Below are positions 1 to 7,353 of a DNA stretch of 19,793 nt, piece after piece. Within the stretch, counting starts at the first letter, position 1, and the number at the start of each line of letters is the position of its first letter. Location of the stretch: assembly GCA_964424205.1 (NCBI GenBank), contig CAYRIF010000026.1, forward strand, positions 1-19,793. The letters are read 5' to 3'. Below the pieces are notes generated by a model that saw only the letters and a program-made list of their open reading frames with translations, ran no database searches and was not told where the DNA came from. This stretch comes from CAYRIF01 sp964424205 (GTDB lineage: Bacteria > Bacteroidota > Bacteroidia > Cytophagales > Cyclobacteriaceae). Position numbers and translations under genes: made by a program.

Positions 1-253
1 CTTGAAATTTCTCATTTCCTTCCTCCCATTTTCTTGCCTGCCAGCCGCAGGCATGAACCGGCTAGTTCTACAAAATCATGAGTCGATAATGGAAAATTTC
101 ATTAAAGCTGTGAAAAAATCCGCAGTCGAACCTAGATTTATATGCTTGCATTTCAAAAACACGAGTTAGTTGCTCACCTTGTACAAGTAGGAGGAAAAGT
201 CCTTGAATCATAGAATTCGTCCGTTAGGTTTATTTTATCGAGCAGATTGTATG
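1..253. other. Gene-free left end, downstream of the ompH-like gene
   Basis: I see no convincing coding frame in these 253 bases. They lie 3' of the minus-strand OmpH-like gene. The only clear structure is a short GC-rich inverted repeat at 35-53 (TGCCTGC, 5-nt loop, GCAGGCA). It has no T-tract on either side, so it is not a good intrinsic terminator. Whatever lies to the left is outside the window. Confidence 0.5.
35..53. repeat. Short GC-rich inverted repeat (TGCCTGC...GCAGGCA)
   Basis: A perfect 7-bp stem with a 5-nt loop, GC-rich against an AT-rich background. A looser relative (GCCTG...CAGGC) occurs at 2668-2696. It could belong to a dispersed intergenic palindrome family, but two examples in the window are not enough to show this. 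Confidence 0.4.
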
Positions 254-808
254 CTACTTCACCGTATCATTAGCGTCTCCTAAACCCAGTTTTTCCAATA
301 CATAATCCGAGTAGTTGTGGATTGGGTTGATATAGATAAGGTTTTTATCGCCTGCCTTGTCAAAAAGTGTATGCAATTTAAATTCTTTGGAAACCAGTTC
401 CATGGCATCAAATAACCTGTCCTGCGCCGTTTTATACAGCTCTTTTTTCTTTTTAAAGTATTGTCCATCAAAACCAAAAACTTCTTTTCTATAAGTATTC
501 AAAGAATCCTGCTTTGCTTCAATCGCCGTCAGTCGTTTTATTCTTTCCTCCTTTTCTAGCAATACTTCTTCTTCCTTTAGGTTCAGGTACAAGGAGTCTA
601 TCGCTTTCATTTTACCCCTCATTTCTTCACGCCAAATAATTCCGAGCGTATCTATCTCTTTTTTTGCTTGTAAGTAATCAGGCATCTGATTCAGAATAAG
701 ATTAGAGTCTATATATCCCCATTTATTATCTTTAGGTAAATCCTTTTTTTGGGCAAATACACTTACCTGAAGGCTTACAAACAAAAATAGAATAATGTGT
801 TTTTTCAT
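254..808 (-). CDS. OmpH/Skp-family periplasmic chaperone
   Basis: Predicted secreted chaperone for outer-membrane proteins in the periplasm. The N-terminus MKKHIILFLFVSLQVSVFAQ is a signal peptide with a VFA|Q cleavage site. The segment GYIDSNLILNQMPDYLQAKK just after it matches the usual start of Bacteroidota OmpH proteins. It is followed by a long charged helical region rich in K, E and L, as expected for the coiled-coil arms of Skp. The open frame can be extended to a TTG at 815-817, but I choose the ATG at 806-808: it begins the signal peptide, and the TTG lies inside a TAnnTTTG promoter box (815-822). The protein is 184 residues, normal for the family. Function comes from family resemblance; the client proteins cannot be read from the sequence. 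Confidence 0.8.
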   Translation of the reverse strand: MKKHIILFLFVSLQVSVFAQKKDLPKDNKWGYIDSNLILNQMPDYLQAKKEIDTLGIIWREEMRGKMKAIDSLYLNLKEEEVLLEKEERIKRLTAIEAKQDSLNTYRKEVFGFDGQYFKKKKELYKTAQDRLFDAMELVSKEFKLHTLFDKAGDKNLIYINPIHNYSDYVLEKLGLGDANDTVK

Positions 809-814
809 GATGTC

Positions 815-822
815 CAAATATA
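815..822 (-). promoter_or_regulatory. Candidate -7 promoter box TATATTTG of the ompH-like gene
   Basis: On the minus strand the sequence is TATATTTG, an exact match to the Bacteroidota -7 consensus TAnnTTTG. It ends only 6 nt before the ATG at 808. The transcript would therefore start at or just before the start codon and be leaderless or nearly so. No clear -33 TTTG is seen. Confidence 0.45.
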
Positions 823-1027
823 CGATAAATTAATAACTGAAATATGCGCTGATTATTTTAGAATCTAACTAATACCAGTTTAATTTTAAAATGGCATATA
901 AATATGTTCTAGCAACTTCCAAATGTATAAACCAAGGGAATTCAATTGACCGCTATGTGCGCAAAAGAAAATCGCAGGATTCGCCATGTTAATTAGAATA
1001 ACGTCCTTGGCAACAATCTTAGCCCCT

Positions 1028-2533
1028 TTATGGTGAAACAAATGCAAAGAAAATCAACCACACGATAAATAATATTGGAAGTAATACTGGCAACGAATAA
1101 CGGATGATGTACCCAAAAAACGAAGGCATTTTAATACCCACTTCTTCGGCAATTGACTTCACCATAAAATTTGGTCCATTGCCTATATAGGTCATCGCCC
1201 CAAAAAATACAGAGGCTATTGAAATGGCTTTCAAGTCTAGAATAGAATCTGGAAACAACCCTTTAGAAAAATTTACTACATCAGATATCACCGCGATATC
1301 CGCACCCTTAGATGCCATACCCGCCGTTAAGAAATTAATATAGGTAGGTGCATTATCAAGCACTCCTGAAAGCGCTCCAGTTCCCCAATAGAGGGTATTG
1401 TGCGTGATATACTTCGCACCATCTGGAGAAGCAGCAAAAGCTCCTACCAGCTCTATCGCTGGCATCATGGTCGCAAATATGCCAATAAAAATATAAGCAA
1501 CTTCCTTGATAGGCTCAAAACTAAACTCATTGGTTTCCAATGCCTTTTTACTCGCCGTGGTATAAGAAAAGTAAGCGACGGATATCCAGATTATCTCTTT
1601 GATAAAAGATATTTTGGCGCCTTCATAAGGAATGGATGGTACCCATGAAAATACATTCGGATCAATGAAGACTGCTATAATCACCACTCCCAACCACAAA
1701 AAGTTCTTCTGTCCTGTAATGGTAATTTTTCCAGTATAGGTTTTTCCTTTCTCATCCGGTGCTTTTGAAGCCATTTTTCTATCCAAGAAATAAAAGAAGG
1801 CAACCAATAACATGCTAGCGACCATCCACGGCAAAACATTGTGTGTCAATGTCCAGAAGAAAGGCACCCCTTTCAGAAATCCTAAGAATAATGGCGGATC
1901 GCCAATCGGCGTCAGCGAACCGCCAACGTTACTGATTACAAAAATAAAGAATACAATGTGGTATGCCCTAATCCTATGTTTGTTCAATCGAATAAACGGT
2001 CGAATCAACAGCATCGATGCGCCAGTAGTGCCTATAATATTCGCAATAACTGCCCCTACCAACAAAATAGTGGCATTAACACCTGCCGTAGACTTTTTAT
2101 CAACATGAATGGCAATACCCCCTGAGGCAATAAATAAGGCTGATAATAATGAGATGAAAGGGATATATTCAAATAGTGAATGAATAGGGCTATGCAAATT
2201 GTCTAGTGCAAAAATATAATAGCCCACCACAAGTACGGCGAGTATAACTGCTACTTTAGGGTAGTTTTTATGCCAAAAATGTTCGTAAAACAAAGGGCCA
2301 GTTGCAATCATCAGCAAGAGCAATACAAACGGGATAACCGACCAGCCAGGCGCAGCATGATGATGCCCCTCAGCGGTGACCTCATGATTCTGCTCAGTAT
2401 CCACAGCATGGATATCCTCAGCTGATTCAATCTTGGTCTCATGGGTTGAATCACTTTGTGCATATGCCTTTGAGGCATTGGTAAAAATAACTGCCACAGC
2501 AATCATTAAGAAAATGAAAAGTGATTTTTTCAT
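1028..2533 (-). CDS. ArsB/NhaD-superfamily ion transporter (probable Na+/H+ antiporter)
   Basis: Polytopic inner-membrane transporter of 501 residues from the ion transporter superfamily that includes NhaD, ArsB and citrate carriers. The family signature GGSLTPIGDPPLFLGFLKG lies mid-protein, and a second re-entrant-type motif, MTYIGNGPNFMVKSIAEE, lies near the C-terminus. About a dozen hydrophobic segments alternate with short loops. The N-terminus MKKSLFIFLMIAVAVIFTNA reads as a cleavable signal peptide. It is followed by an acidic, His-rich stretch (THETKIES...NHEVTAEGHHHAAPGW) before the first transport helix. The substrate is inferred: Bacteroidota relatives are usually called sodium:proton antiporters, but another anion or cation cannot be excluded. 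It appears monocistronic, divergent from coaX. Confidence 0.75.
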   Translation of the reverse strand: MKKSLFIFLMIAVAVIFTNASKAYAQSDSTHETKIESAEDIHAVDTEQNHEVTAEGHHHAAPGWSVIPFVLLLLMIATGPLFYEHFWHKNYPKVAVILAVLVVGYYIFALDNLHSPIHSLFEYIPFISLLSALFIASGGIAIHVDKKSTAGVNATILLVGAVIANIIGTTGASMLLIRPFIRLNKHRIRAYHIVFFIFVISNVGGSLTPIGDPPLFLGFLKGVPFFWTLTHNVLPWMVASMLLVAFFYFLDRKMASKAPDEKGKTYTGKITITGQKNFLWLGVVIIAVFIDPNVFSWVPSIPYEGAKISFIKEIIWISVAYFSYTTASKKALETNEFSFEPIKEVAYIFIGIFATMMPAIELVGAFAASPDGAKYITHNTLYWGTGALSGVLDNAPTYINFLTAGMASKGADIAVISDVVNFSKGLFPDSILDLKAISIASVFFGAMTYIGNGPNFMVKSIAEEVGIKMPSFFGYIIRYSLPVLLPILFIVWLIFFAFVSP

Positions 2534-2749
2534 AAGTTAGTGTTATTTACAGAACACTAAAATAGAATCTTATACTGTCAAATGCAAACCAATGCTAAAT
2601 ACCCTGTTAAGAATAGTGCATATCCTTGTTATAGTTTAATATAATATTTAAAAGATTACAAATAACCGCCTGCCAAGCATCGCAAATCCGTCAGGCAACC
2701 ATTGGTATACAATTTTCATTTTAAAAGTGGATTTATGAAACTGTTTTTT

Positions 2750-2757
2750 TAATTTTG
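2750..2757 (+). promoter_or_regulatory. Candidate -7 promoter box TAATTTTG of coaX
   Basis: An exact TAnnTTTG match, 19 nt before the GTG start of coaX, in the 243-bp spacer between the divergent transporter gene and coaX. No convincing -33 element is seen. It would serve the coaX / outer-membrane protein / TPR cluster. Confidence 0.4.
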
Positions 2758-2776
2758 AAGTTTTAAATAGAGAAAA

Positions 2777-3499
2777 GTGAAAAACTTCATCATTGACTTA
2801 GGGAATACCTCCTCAAAACTTGGCATTTTTGAAAATGAGATACTCACCGAAAAATTGGGTAATATATCCCTTGAAAAACTCGTTAAAAAAATAAACACTG
2901 AGATTCCTAACAATTTGATGATAGGTTCTGTATCGGGAGACGTTTCATTAATCACAGAAAAAATTGATAAAAAAGTAAATTTCTTATCGCTAAATCATAA
3001 AACAAAATTGCCAATTACCAACAACTACAGCACAAAAAAGACACTAGGCGTAGATAGAATTGCAGCAGTGGTGGGCGCAAATAAAATTCACCCAAACAAA
3101 AATAGTCTGGTGGTTGACTCTGGAACTTGTATTACTTACGATTTTATTGATAAAAATAGTATCTATCATGGAGGTGGCATTGCGCCAGGAATTCATATGA
3201 AACTCAGAGCTGTTCATGAATTTACTACCCAGTTACCACTGGTTTCGCCAAAAAACAATGTGCCATTGATAGGAAAAACAACAGAAGCGTCCATATTAAG
3301 TGGCGTTTTGAACGGAACAATTGCAGAAATTAACGAAATGATTCGGATGTATGCCAGTAAATATGCAAATTTGCAGATTATTATTTGCGGGGGCGATGCC
3401 GACTTTTATAAAAATAAACTAAAAGGGAATGTGACTTTTGTCCCAGACCTCGTATTAATAGGACTGAATAGAATACTAACATACAATGTGGAGAACTGA
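2777..3499 (+). CDS. coaX: Type III pantothenate kinase
   Basis: Phosphorylates pantothenate with ATP, the first step of coenzyme A synthesis, in the cytoplasm. At 240 residues it fits the CoaX family. Visible motifs of the ASKHA fold are DLGNTSSKLG at residues 7-16 (phosphate loop), TLGVDRIAAVVGAN at 89-102, DSGTCITYD at 114-122, GGGIAPG at 132-138 (pantothenate-binding region), and IICGGDADF at 202-210 (adenosine side). The start is GTG, preceded by an A/G-rich AGAGAAAA. Its last codons overlap the next gene by 14 bp, pointing to co-transcription. This neighbourhood (coaX, outer-membrane protein, TPR protein, lptC) is familiar from Bacteroidota genomes. Confidence 0.93.
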   Translation: MKNFIIDLGNTSSKLGIFENEILTEKLGNISLEKLVKKINTEIPNNLMIGSVSGDVSLITEKIDKKVNFLSLNHKTKLPITNNYSTKKTLGVDRIAAVVGANKIHPNKNSLVVDSGTCITYDFIDKNSIYHGGGIAPGIHMKLRAVHEFTTQLPLVSPKNNVPLIGKTTEASILSGVLNGTIAEINEMIRMYASKYANLQIIICGGDADFYKNKLKGNVTFVPDLVLIGLNRILTYNVEN

Positions 3500-4754
3500 A
3501 AGAGCTGCTTTAATAATTATTTTCCTAATCGGATTTATGGGTCATTCTTTTGCCCAAACCAATAATTCTCCTTACACCGTCAATGGACTAGGAGACATTA
3601 ATCCATTAGCATTTACGACTAATCAAGGGATGGGAGGTCTAGGTGTCAGTAATGGACAAACTTGGTATTTGAATAATATAAATCCTGCGCTACTGACCAA
3701 AAACCATTTCACCGTTTTTGAAGCTGGATTATCTATGGAGAGTAGAAAAATCGCAGATGACGCTGGCAAACAAACCAATTTTAGTGGTGGACTTAGTCAC
3801 ATAGCATTGGGGCTTCCAGTGATGCCTAATAAGTGGTCAGCCAGCATAGGCATCATGCCCTATAGCATTGTGAATTATGATATCATAGAAAAAACATTGC
3901 TAGACACGGTTGATGTCAACTATAACTATACTGGTGATGGAGGACTTTCACAAGTATTCTTTGCCAATGGTTTTAAAATTGCCAAAAATCTATCTCTAGG
4001 TGTCAAAGCCTCTTTGATTTTTGGTACGATAAAAAAAGAAACCAAAGCAGTGGGCATTGATAAAGATGTGCCATTTCCATACGTGTCCAGCAGAAAAAGT
4101 GCAGTCAGTATGAGTGGTATAACTTTTACTACTGGCTTGGTTTATAGAATAGTATTGGATAAAAAGACTTTTGTTAATACCGGCTTTACTTATAACTTTG
4201 CATCAAACCTCGGAGCAGAAAATCTTGAAACGGGAGAGTTATCAGTAAGAGGTGCTGTTAGACCCATTTCACCTGATACATTGACCAATAGTCTCAATCA
4301 AAAAGTACACCTGCCCTCAAGCTTTGCTTTTGGCATTTCGTTTGAGAAGCTAAACAAACTCACCTTTGGGGTAGACATTCACCTAACCCAATGGTCTGCT
4401 TATAAAAATGTGGAGAATAAGCCCCATTCGCTGACTAATAATTCTAAAATTATAGTGGGTGCGGAATATACCCCTGACTATACATCGGTCAATGGATTTT
4501 TGAATAGGGCGACTTATCGCATAGGGATTGAGCAGGAAAAACTGCCTTTTAAGCTAGGTGGGGAGCAGATTAATGACTTTGGCATCAATTTTGGAGGCTC
4601 ATTCCCAGTAAAGGGTCTGTCTTCTCTGAACATAGGATTTAAAATTGGGCAAAGAGGAACGACAAAAAACAATTTAGTAAAAGAGAATTATTTTAGAATT
4701 AACTTTGGGGTCAGTTTTAACGATCGATGGTTTCAAAGAAGAGTGTTGAATTAA
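3486..4754 (+). CDS. Outer-membrane beta-barrel protein, FadL/PorV-like
   Basis: A 422-residue exported protein with signal peptide MWRTERAALIIIFLIGFMGHSFAQ, followed by SPYTVNGLGDI...GMGGLGVS. The rest is alternating polar/hydrophobic beta-strand sequence with glycine and aromatic residues, ending in YFRINFGVSFNDRWF, which looks like barrel strands. It resembles the OMPP1/FadL-type outer-membrane proteins that commonly follow coaX in Bacteroidota. The cargo is unknown: FadL proteins carry hydrophobic molecules and PorV acts in type IX secretion, and neither role is shown here. The ATG overlaps the end of coaX by 14 bp, and the stop lies just before the preferred start of the TPR gene, so the three genes look like one operon. 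Confidence 0.7.
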   Translation: MWRTERAALIIIFLIGFMGHSFAQTNNSPYTVNGLGDINPLAFTTNQGMGGLGVSNGQTWYLNNINPALLTKNHFTVFEAGLSMESRKIADDAGKQTNFSGGLSHIALGLPVMPNKWSASIGIMPYSIVNYDIIEKTLLDTVDVNYNYTGDGGLSQVFFANGFKIAKNLSLGVKASLIFGTIKKETKAVGIDKDVPFPYVSSRKSAVSMSGITFTTGLVYRIVLDKKTFVNTGFTYNFASNLGAENLETGELSVRGAVRPISPDTLTNSLNQKVHLPSSFAFGISFEKLNKLTFGVDIHLTQWSAYKNVENKPHSLTNNSKIIVGAEYTPDYTSVNGFLNRATYRIGIEQEKLPFKLGGEQINDFGINFGGSFPVKGLSSLNIGFKIGQRGTTKNNLVKENYFRINFGVSFNDRWFQRRVLN

Positions 4755-4774
4755 TGTATAAAAAAAACAGAATT

Positions 4775-6085
4775 ATGAAAACGAGAATTATTTTTAGCTT
4801 ATTATTCCTAGTGTTTACCCTTGGTAATGCCAACGCACAATGCAAAAAGTATGGTTGGAAATGGCCAGCAGATGCAGACATGGAGTCACAAGCAAAGGCA
4901 AACAATGCACTATACAATGACAGCAGAAAAATGAAGGATTATGAGGCGGCTGTCCCAGGGCTAACCTGGTTATTAAAAAATACACCGGATTTAAACCCAT
5001 CAATCTATATCAATGGTGTCAAAATATATTCTGCTTTAGAAAAGAAAGAAAAAGATGTCACCAGAAAAAAGATGCTCCAAGACTCTGTTTTGACATTGTT
5101 TGACCTCAGAATGAAATATTTCGATTGTGAAGCAACTGTTTTAAACAGAAAAGTAAGCAAGGCATTTTTCTACCACAAAAAAGACAAATCTAAATACCCT
5201 GAATTGCTTGCCATGTATAAAAAAGTATTGGCACTGAACGGTGCAAAAACTTTGGATAATAATACAGTTGGGTACTTTGATACTGTGAAACGTTTTAAAA
5301 AGTCCGGTGGAACAATCAGCGATGATGAAGTATTGGAAATATATGATAATATTATGGTTGTATTAGACCAAAAACTTGATGGCGGTGCAGATGAAGCAAA
5401 AATTAACGGTTTTAAAAGTACTATTGATGGCATGCTTGGTTCAATCATCATTGTTGATTGTAGTTTCATAGAAAACAAATTAGGTCCAAAATTTGAAGCA
5501 GACCCTTCGAATATCAAACTTGCCAAAAGCATTTTGGGACATTCTTTAAAAGCAAAATGTTTAGACTTGCCAGTAGTAATGAAAGCCGCTGAAAAAGTAG
5601 TGGCGACGCATCCTGATTATGGGGTATATATTTTCCTTGCAGGAAAAAGCAAGCAAAATAAAAACTTTGGCAAAGCCATTGAATATTATGGCAAAGCAGC
5701 TGGATTGGCAAAAACAAATGCTAAAAAAGCGGATGCGCATATTCAAATTGGAAATGTAAAAAGAGTGCAAGGAAATAAATCTGGTGCTAGAGAGAGTTTT
5801 AGAAAAGCCATTAGCTTAGGAAAAAATTCTGCCTATGCTAATATTGGTGACCTCTATATGGGTAGCTTTAAGCAGTGCGCTGGTAAGGAGAGTAAAGTAA
5901 AAGATAGGGGCGTTTTTCTAGCCGCATACAAAATGTATAAGAAAGCAGGAAACGCCACAAAAATGGCTAGGGCTAAAGCACAGTTTCCTTCATCAGAAGA
6001 AATATTTACTGAAGGGATGACCGTAGGTCAAAGCATCAGTGTAGGCTGCTGGATTGGCGAAACGGTAACATTGCAAAAAAGATAG
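4775..6085 (+). CDS. Secreted TPR-repeat protein of unknown function
   Basis: A 436-residue periplasmic or surface protein. The frame is open from 4727, but the ATG at 4775 gives a clean signal peptide, MKTRIIFSLLFLVFTLGNANAQ, and avoids overlap with the upstream gene, so I prefer it. The middle and C-terminal parts are helical with TPR-like units, for example FGKAIEYYGKAAGLAKTNAKK and QIGNVKRVQGNKSGARESFR, which suggests protein-protein contacts. The C-terminal tail SSEEIFTEGMTVGQSISVGC contains a cysteine and resembles tails of other Bacteroidota TPR proteins at this locus. Its position between an outer-membrane protein and lptC suggests an envelope role, but no activity can be assigned. 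A strong hairpin terminator follows 18 bp after the stop. Confidence 0.75.
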   Translation: MKTRIIFSLLFLVFTLGNANAQCKKYGWKWPADADMESQAKANNALYNDSRKMKDYEAAVPGLTWLLKNTPDLNPSIYINGVKIYSALEKKEKDVTRKKMLQDSVLTLFDLRMKYFDCEATVLNRKVSKAFFYHKKDKSKYPELLAMYKKVLALNGAKTLDNNTVGYFDTVKRFKKSGGTISDDEVLEIYDNIMVVLDQKLDGGADEAKINGFKSTIDGMLGSIIIVDCSFIENKLGPKFEADPSNIKLAKSILGHSLKAKCLDLPVVMKAAEKVVATHPDYGVYIFLAGKSKQNKNFGKAIEYYGKAAGLAKTNAKKADAHIQIGNVKRVQGNKSGARESFRKAISLGKNSAYANIGDLYMGSFKQCAGKESKVKDRGVFLAAYKMYKKAGNATKMARAKAQFPSSEEIFTEGMTVGQSISVGCWIGETVTLQKR

Positions 6086-6103
6086 AAATTAAATGCTGTT
6101 AAA

Positions 6104-6138
6104 AACGACTCCGTCTTATTTGATGGGGTCGTTTTTTT
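6104..6138 (+). terminator. Rho-independent terminator after the TPR gene
   Basis: AACGACTCC (6104-6112) pairs with GGGGTCGTT (6125-6133) with one G-U pair and a 12-nt loop. A T-tract runs to 6138. It would end the coaX cluster, leaving lptC dependent on read-through or on a weak promoter in the 29 bp that remain. Confidence 0.8.
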
Positions 6139-6167
6139 ATGTAAAAATAATTCATGACTTTTGATAG

Positions 6168-6716
6168 ATGATTCGTAAACTAATAGTGTTATTTGGGCTA
6201 CTTGGCAGCATAGTATCTTGCGGAAAACAGCAAGTAGGAGATATTAAAACGTATGATGGTCCTATTACTGAATCAGATGATGTCACTACTTTTATCAGTG
6301 ATTCTACTAGGCTCAAACTAATTATTAAGGGGAAAAAACACCTTACTTTTACAAATGGGGACTCTGAATATCCGCAAGGCGTGTTTTTAGAGTTTTATGA
6401 CAAAGACGGCGGTATGACTTCTACGCTCAAAGCCAATAGGGCGTTCTACAGCAAAAAAGACGATGAATATAAGGTGGAAGAAGATGTAGAAGTCTATAAC
6501 ATTAAAAATAAGGAACGGCTGAACTCTGAAGAGCTATTTTGGAATCCAAAAAAAGAGGAAATAAACACCGATAAATTTGTTTCAATCACTACCCCCACAC
6601 AAGTTATCAAGGGCGTAGGTCTTACTGCCAAACAAGATTTTTCAAACTATGTTATTAGAAAGGTAACAGGAATAATAAGTGTAGAAGATGCGGTGGTGCA
6701 GCCTGCCATCGACTAG
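6168..6716 (+). CDS. lptC: LPS export ABC transporter periplasmic protein LptC
   Basis: Envelope protein that receives lipopolysaccharide from the LptBFG transporter and passes it across the periplasm. At 182 residues it fits the family. The N-terminus MIRKLIVLFGLLGSIVSCGK looks like a lipoprotein signal with Cys18, as is usual for Bacteroidota LptC, in contrast to the membrane-anchored E. coli form. The body is predicted beta-jellyroll sequence with LptC-type segments: YPQGVFLEFYDKDGGMTSTL, ANRAFYSKKDDEYKVEEDVE and LNSEELFWNPKKEEINTDKF. It follows the coaX cluster on the same strand but lies beyond a terminator. Its TAG stop shares a CTAG with the stop of the opposing XRE gene. Confidence 0.85.
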   Translation: MIRKLIVLFGLLGSIVSCGKQQVGDIKTYDGPITESDDVTTFISDSTRLKLIIKGKKHLTFTNGDSEYPQGVFLEFYDKDGGMTSTLKANRAFYSKKDDEYKVEEDVEVYNIKNKERLNSEELFWNPKKEEINTDKFVSITTPTQVIKGVGLTAKQDFSNYVIRKVTGIISVEDAVVQPAID

Positions 6717-7246
6717 TTTTCTGTTTCTTTAATAATATTCTTTGTCCTCATCTCAAGAATTAAAGCCTCTAGCTTAACAATTTCCTTCTTCATTTCAACA
6801 GCTCGGACGTCTTTATAGGTACGATTCTTCATCATTTCCTTAATCATATAATTTTTTAGGTACTGCAGTTCCTTATGGGCATTATCTAACTCCTTGTATA
6901 ATGATACGGTCACCTCTTCTAATTCAGGCTTCATAAGACATTTTAGGTTTCTTCTTTTGTACCCATACTCATACTTTTTTCTTAAATCTACCTTTCTAAT
7001 AGCTTCTTTTGTTGGTTTTTTTCCAAACAATACGTTTAAGGTCACCCCCAATAGCTCGGCATAATCTAGGAGAATTTCAATAGAGGGATAAGAGATTCCA
7101 CTCTCATAACTTGAAATATTCTGACGACTAAAATTACGTCCTGTTTTTTCACTTAGCACCTTTGCAAACGCTCGTTGACCGTACCCTTGATTTTCACGAA
7201 GTGTTTTAATTCGCTCTGCGAAGAGTTCTTTGCTCATATTGTTCAT
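6713..7246 (-). CDS. XRE-family DNA-binding regulator with C-terminal coiled coil
   Basis: A 177-residue cytoplasmic regulator. Residues about 9-72 form a Cro/CI-type helix-turn-helix: FAERIKTLRENQGYGQRAFA, then SRQNISSYESGISYPSIEIL and LLGVTLNVLFG. The remaining ~100 residues are highly charged and helical (PELEEVTVSLYKELDNAHKE, VEMKKEIVKLEALILEMRTK), probably a coiled coil for dimerisation. Start codons are possible at 7246 (MNNMSK) and 7237 (MSK); neither has a clear ribosome site. It lies between lptC and the IS66 remnant, with no partner toxin, phage or restriction gene beside it, so its targets are unknown. The IS end lies 92 bp upstream of its start, so the insertion may have changed its promoter region. 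Confidence 0.8.
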   Translation of the reverse strand: MNNMSKELFAERIKTLRENQGYGQRAFAKVLSEKTGRNFSRQNISSYESGISYPSIEILLDYAELLGVTLNVLFGKKPTKEAIRKVDLRKKYEYGYKRRNLKCLMKPELEEVTVSLYKELDNAHKELQYLKNYMIKEMMKNRTYKDVRAVEMKKEIVKLEALILEMRTKNIIKETEN

Positions 7247-7337
7247 ACATTTAAAGTTACTACATTTTACAGTGATTATCCAAATAAAATTAACTTACAA
7301 ACAAAAAACCACCTAGTAAAATCAATAGTTAGGATCT

Positions 7338-7353
7338 GTTACTACTCAGCTAT
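7338..7353 (+). repeat. IS66 left inverted repeat
   Basis: GTTACTACTCAGCTAT; the exact reverse complement lies at 8749-8764. It overlaps the end of the transposase frame: the restored TAG stop is at 7342-7344. Confidence 0.88.

Noticed and set aside
188..235. GGAGGAAAAGTCC and ATAGAATTCGTCCGTTAGG resemble bits of bacterial RNase P RNA (GGAGGAAAGTCC and ACAGAA..GGCTTA).
   Set aside because: The two pieces are only ~10 nt apart instead of being separated by the large P-RNA body, both contain mismatches, and no further conserved elements are seen.
1400..2108. Open frames on the plus strand opposite the transporter gene.
   Set aside because: They are antisense shadows of a clear membrane-protein gene and have no protein-like features of their own.
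2668..2696. GCCTG...CAGGC inverted repeat upstream of coaX, considered as a terminator or a second copy of the 35-53 palindrome.
   Set aside because: Only 5 bp pair across a 19-nt loop, with no T-tract and little identity to 35-53.
4727..4774. Upstream extension of the TPR gene start.
   Set aside because: It adds residues before the signal peptide and overlaps the previous gene. The ATG at 4775 gives a clean signal sequence.
7256..7263. GTTACTAC upstream of the XRE gene matches the first 8 bp of the IS66 end.
   Set aside because: The match stops after 8 bp, and there is no other IS sequence there; most likely chance.
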